7,735 nucleotides of DNA from Thermoplasmata archaeon. GTDB lineage: Archaea > Thermoplasmatota > Thermoplasmata > Thermoplasmatales > Aciduliprofundaceae. The translations under genes and the position numbers were made by a program. The stretch covers positions 1 through 7,735 of the forward strand of contig JAGGTO010000099.1 of the NCBI GenBank assembly GCA_021163705.1, read 5' to 3'. Each line of letters opens with the position of its first letter. Positions within the stretch are counted from its first letter, which is position 1. This document shows, in pieces, positions 6,489 to 7,735 of the stretch. The notes below the pieces were generated by a model. It made no database searches, was not told the DNA's origin, and was given only the letters and a program-made list of their open reading frames with translations.

Positions 6489-6503
6489 CGAAAGTTTTAT
6501 ATA
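6489..6503 (+). promoter_or_regulatory. BRE and TATA box of the hsp20-VAT unit
   Basis: CGAAAG (6489-6494) is a good BRE and TTTTATATA (6495-6503) a strong archaeal TATA box. A start 25-27 bases past the box centre falls near 6525, giving a leader of about 40 bases that contains the symmetrical GTTAAC element and the SD. Confidence 0.7.
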
Positions 6504-6529
6504 GAAGTTCTGCATGCTATTCTTAGGTT

Positions 6530-6546
6530 GTTAACCAAAAGTTAAC
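6530..6546. promoter_or_regulatory. GTTAAC-N5-GTTAAC element, candidate heat-shock operator
   Basis: Two GTTAAC hexamers flank CAAAA. The core TTAAC-N5-GTTAA differs from CTAAC-N5-GTTAG, which I recall as the operator of the Archaeoglobus fulgidus heat-shock repressor HSR1, only in its outermost base on each side. It begins a few bases after the predicted transcription start, where a bound repressor would block polymerase entry or escape. The genes it precedes, hsp20 and a CDC48 ATPase, are the pair recalled for the HSR1 operon. No regulator gene is in view. Confidence 0.55.
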
Positions 6547-6553
6547 TACTGAA

Positions 6554-6562
6554 GGAGGTGAT
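6554..6562 (+). promoter_or_regulatory. Shine-Dalgarno of hsp20 that decides its start
   Basis: A full GGAGGTGAT is followed by GAAA and then the ATG at 6567. An in-frame GTG at 6558 and ATG at 6561 lie inside the SD and cannot use it, so the longer reading of this frame is rejected. Confidence 0.85.
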
Positions 6563-6566
6563 GAAA

Positions 6567-6983
6567 ATGATATTTGGAGACAGAGTGTTTAAGGAAATGT
6601 ACGATATAATGACTGAGATGGAGAGGGAGTTCAACGCTATGCGCAAGGAGTTTACTCAGGATTACAAGATGCCTCTAATTGACATCTATGAGACCAACGG
6701 AGAAATAGTGATAAAGGCAGAGATGCCAGGTGTGAGAAAGGAAGACATTGTGCTCAATGTCACACCAACCACAGTGGAGATACAGGCGGAACTTAAGGAG
6801 AAGCAGGAGGAGAATGTGAAGAACTATTACAAGAAGGAGCGAGTGATGAAGAGATACTATCGCAGCATCTCTCTGCCAACAAAGATTTCCACAGAGGATG
6901 TTAAGGCCAAATTCAAGGATGGCCTTCTCATTATTCGCCTGAAGAAGGAGAAGGCTGAGAAGAAGAGGGTGGATATAGAATAA
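6567..6983 (+). CDS. hsp20: Small heat-shock protein, Hsp20/alpha-crystallin family
   Basis: ATP-independent holding chaperone that binds unfolding proteins and forms cytoplasmic oligomers. The 138 residues divide into an N-terminal arm (1-34) rich in Met, Phe and charged residues, an alpha-crystallin domain (about 35-127) and a short tail. Seen in the domain are PLIDIYETNGEIVIKAEMPG (36-55), VRKEDIVLNV (56-65) and the signature AKFKDGLLIIRL (114-125), matching the A-x-x-x-x-G-x-L pattern. The tail contains Val-Asp-Ile (135-137), a form of the I-x-I/V motif that docks into neighbouring subunits. The full SD, TATA/BRE and possible operator just upstream predict strong, heat-inducible expression. 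VAT follows 30 bases later on the same strand, so holding chaperone and unfoldase are probably made together. Confidence 0.95.
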   Translation: MIFGDRVFKEMYDIMTEMEREFNAMRKEFTQDYKMPLIDIYETNGEIVIKAEMPGVRKEDIVLNVTPTTVEIQAELKEKQEENVKNYYKKERVMKRYYRSISLPTKISTEDVKAKFKDGLLIIRLKKEKAEKKRVDIE

Positions 6984-7000
6984 CTCTTTTCCTTTTTTTG
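6984..7000 (+). terminator. T-rich stretch between hsp20 and VAT, possible partial terminator
   Basis: Directly after the hsp20 stop the sequence reads CTCTTTTCC followed by seven T (6993-6999). Archaeal RNA polymerase can terminate at such T runs without a hairpin. Because the VAT SD follows within a few bases and no separate VAT promoter is visible, incomplete termination would leave more hsp20 than VAT mRNA. It is a candidate only. Confidence 0.35.
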
Positions 7001-7009
7001 AGAGGTGAT
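7001..7009 (+). promoter_or_regulatory. Shine-Dalgarno of VAT
   Basis: AGAGGTGAT is followed by TAAA and then the ATG at 7014, the same four-base spacing as leuD, nnr and hsp20. It fixes the start of the truncated gene at the right edge. Confidence 0.8.
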
Positions 7010-7013
7010 TAAA

Positions 7014-7735
7014 ATGAAAAATAATAATGAGATAGTTGTTAAAGTAGCGGAGGCACGCTCAAGAGATGTTGGTCGTGGCATAGCCCGCATAGATCCAGTC
7101 ATATTTGAGAAGATGAATCTCATGCCGGGAGATGCGATCCTCATTGAGGGAAAAAAGAGAACTGCGGCAATGGTTATGCGTGGCTATCCGGAGGATGAGG
7201 GAACTGGAATAATAAGAATTGATGGCTACACTAGAAGAAATGCAGGCGTGGGTATAGATGATAAGGTCAAAATAAAAAAAGTAACCACAATTCCCGCTCA
7301 GCAGGTCACATTCGCTCCCACTCAACCACTTCGCATAATGGGTGGTGAGGAATATCTCAAGAATCTCCTGGAGGGGCGAGTTATAACGAGGGGAGATGTC
7401 ATAACGATAAATGTTATGGGTAACACCATAGACCTTGTGGCGACAAGTGTTAAGCCTGTGAAGGATGTGGCGTTAATAACACAATCCACGGAAATAAAGC
7501 TCAGCGAGAAGCCTGCCAAAGAAGCCGCAGGCATACCCATGGTCACATATGAGGACATAGGAGGACTCAAAGAGGAGATTCGCAAGATTCGTGAGATGGT
7601 TGAATTGCCTCTAAGACATCCTGAGCTATTTGAGCGCCTGGGCATAGAGCCACCGAAGGGTGTATTGCTTTACGGTCCACCTGGCACGGGAAAAACGCTT
7701 CTGGCGAAGGCTGTGGCCAACGAGGCAAATGCGCA
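7014..7735 (+). CDS. vat: VAT/CDC48/p97-type AAA+ ATPase, N-terminal part (cut by window edge)
   Basis: Hexameric unfoldase that threads proteins through its pore with ATP and can feed the archaeal proteasome. 240 codons are visible, about a third of the usual 730-760 residues. The VAT N-domain (about 1-175) contains VKVAEARSRDVGRGIARID (9-27), GDAILIEG (39-46), IIRIDGYTRRNAGV (66-79) and GDVITIN (127-133): a double-psi barrel followed by the smaller subdomain. The first AAA domain begins at VTYEDIGGL (177-185), with Walker A GPPGTGKT (221-228; Lys227, Thr228); the frame is still open at AVANEANA. The start has AGAGGTGAT four bases upstream. It follows hsp20 by 30 bases and probably shares its promoter and heat control. 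The D2 domain and C-terminus lie outside the window. Confidence 0.95.
   Translation, partial: MKNNNEIVVKVAEARSRDVGRGIARIDPVIFEKMNLMPGDAILIEGKKRTAAMVMRGYPEDEGTGIIRIDGYTRRNAGVGIDDKVKIKKVTTIPAQQVTFAPTQPLRIMGGEEYLKNLLEGRVITRGDVITINVMGNTIDLVATSVKPVKDVALITQSTEIKLSEKPAKEAAGIPMVTYEDIGGLKEEIRKIREMVELPLRHPELFERLGIEPPKGVLLYGPPGTGKTLLAKAVANEANA

Noticed and set aside
6857..7645. Minus-strand frames opposite hsp20 and VAT (6857-7144, 7059-7325, 7322-7645)
   Set aside because: Shadows of strongly conserved Hsp20 and VAT sequence with no start signals.
1..7735. CRISPR array, insertion sequence, tRNA, rRNA or prophage
   Set aside because: No regularly spaced repeats, transposase motifs, tRNA-like folds or phage genes were seen on either strand.

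Overview
The window reads as chromosomal DNA from an archaeon, most likely a euryarchaeon of the Thermoplasmatota type; an Aciduliprofundum-like thermophile is a guess from gene style, not shown. The evidence is a VAT/CDC48 ATPase with an archaeal double-psi N-domain, a small heat-shock protein beside it, a stand-alone KaiC/RAD55-like ATPase, TATA/BRE promoter elements and strong GGAGGTGAT Shine-Dalgarno (SD) sites. There are no RNA genes, mobile elements or CRISPR arrays, and no gene-free stretch exceeds 300 bases.

Layout. Bases 1-6418 are read leftwards. In transcription order they hold serS (seryl-tRNA synthetase), an Asp/Glu racemase, nnr (fused NAD(P)HX epimerase and dehydratase), a KaiC-like ATPase, leuC and leuD (3-isopropylmalate dehydratase large and small subunits), and the first seven codons of another gene. 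Bases 6567-7735 are read rightwards and hold hsp20 and the first 240 codons of VAT. The two groups diverge from a spacer at 6419-6566 with a promoter on each side.

How they fit together. LeuC and LeuD form one iron-sulfur hydro-lyase and are joined by a TAA-ATG junction. Hsp20 and VAT look like a two-gene proteostasis unit: a holding chaperone and an unfoldase. A 17-base symmetrical element, GTTAAC-N5-GTTAAC, lies just past the predicted hsp20 transcription start. It resembles the operator I recall for the Archaeoglobus heat-shock regulator HSR1, which controls the same gene pair. SerS, the racemase and Nnr are housekeeping or repair enzymes with short gaps and no obvious shared pathway.

Translation signals. 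Six genes carry GGTGAT-type SD sites 3-4 bases before their start. This moves three starts inside their longest open frames. SerS and probably the racemase instead have TATA-like boxes 20-32 bases before the ATG and no convincing SD, which suggests leaderless mRNAs.

The least ordinary part is the 182-base leader of the KaiC-like gene. It holds two TATA-like boxes, a 15-base palindrome, and a 13-base perfect inverted repeat whose downstream arm contains that gene's SD. An mRNA reading through from nnr could fold so as to hide the ribosome binding site. The rest of the window is conventional, and I see no large undescribed system.
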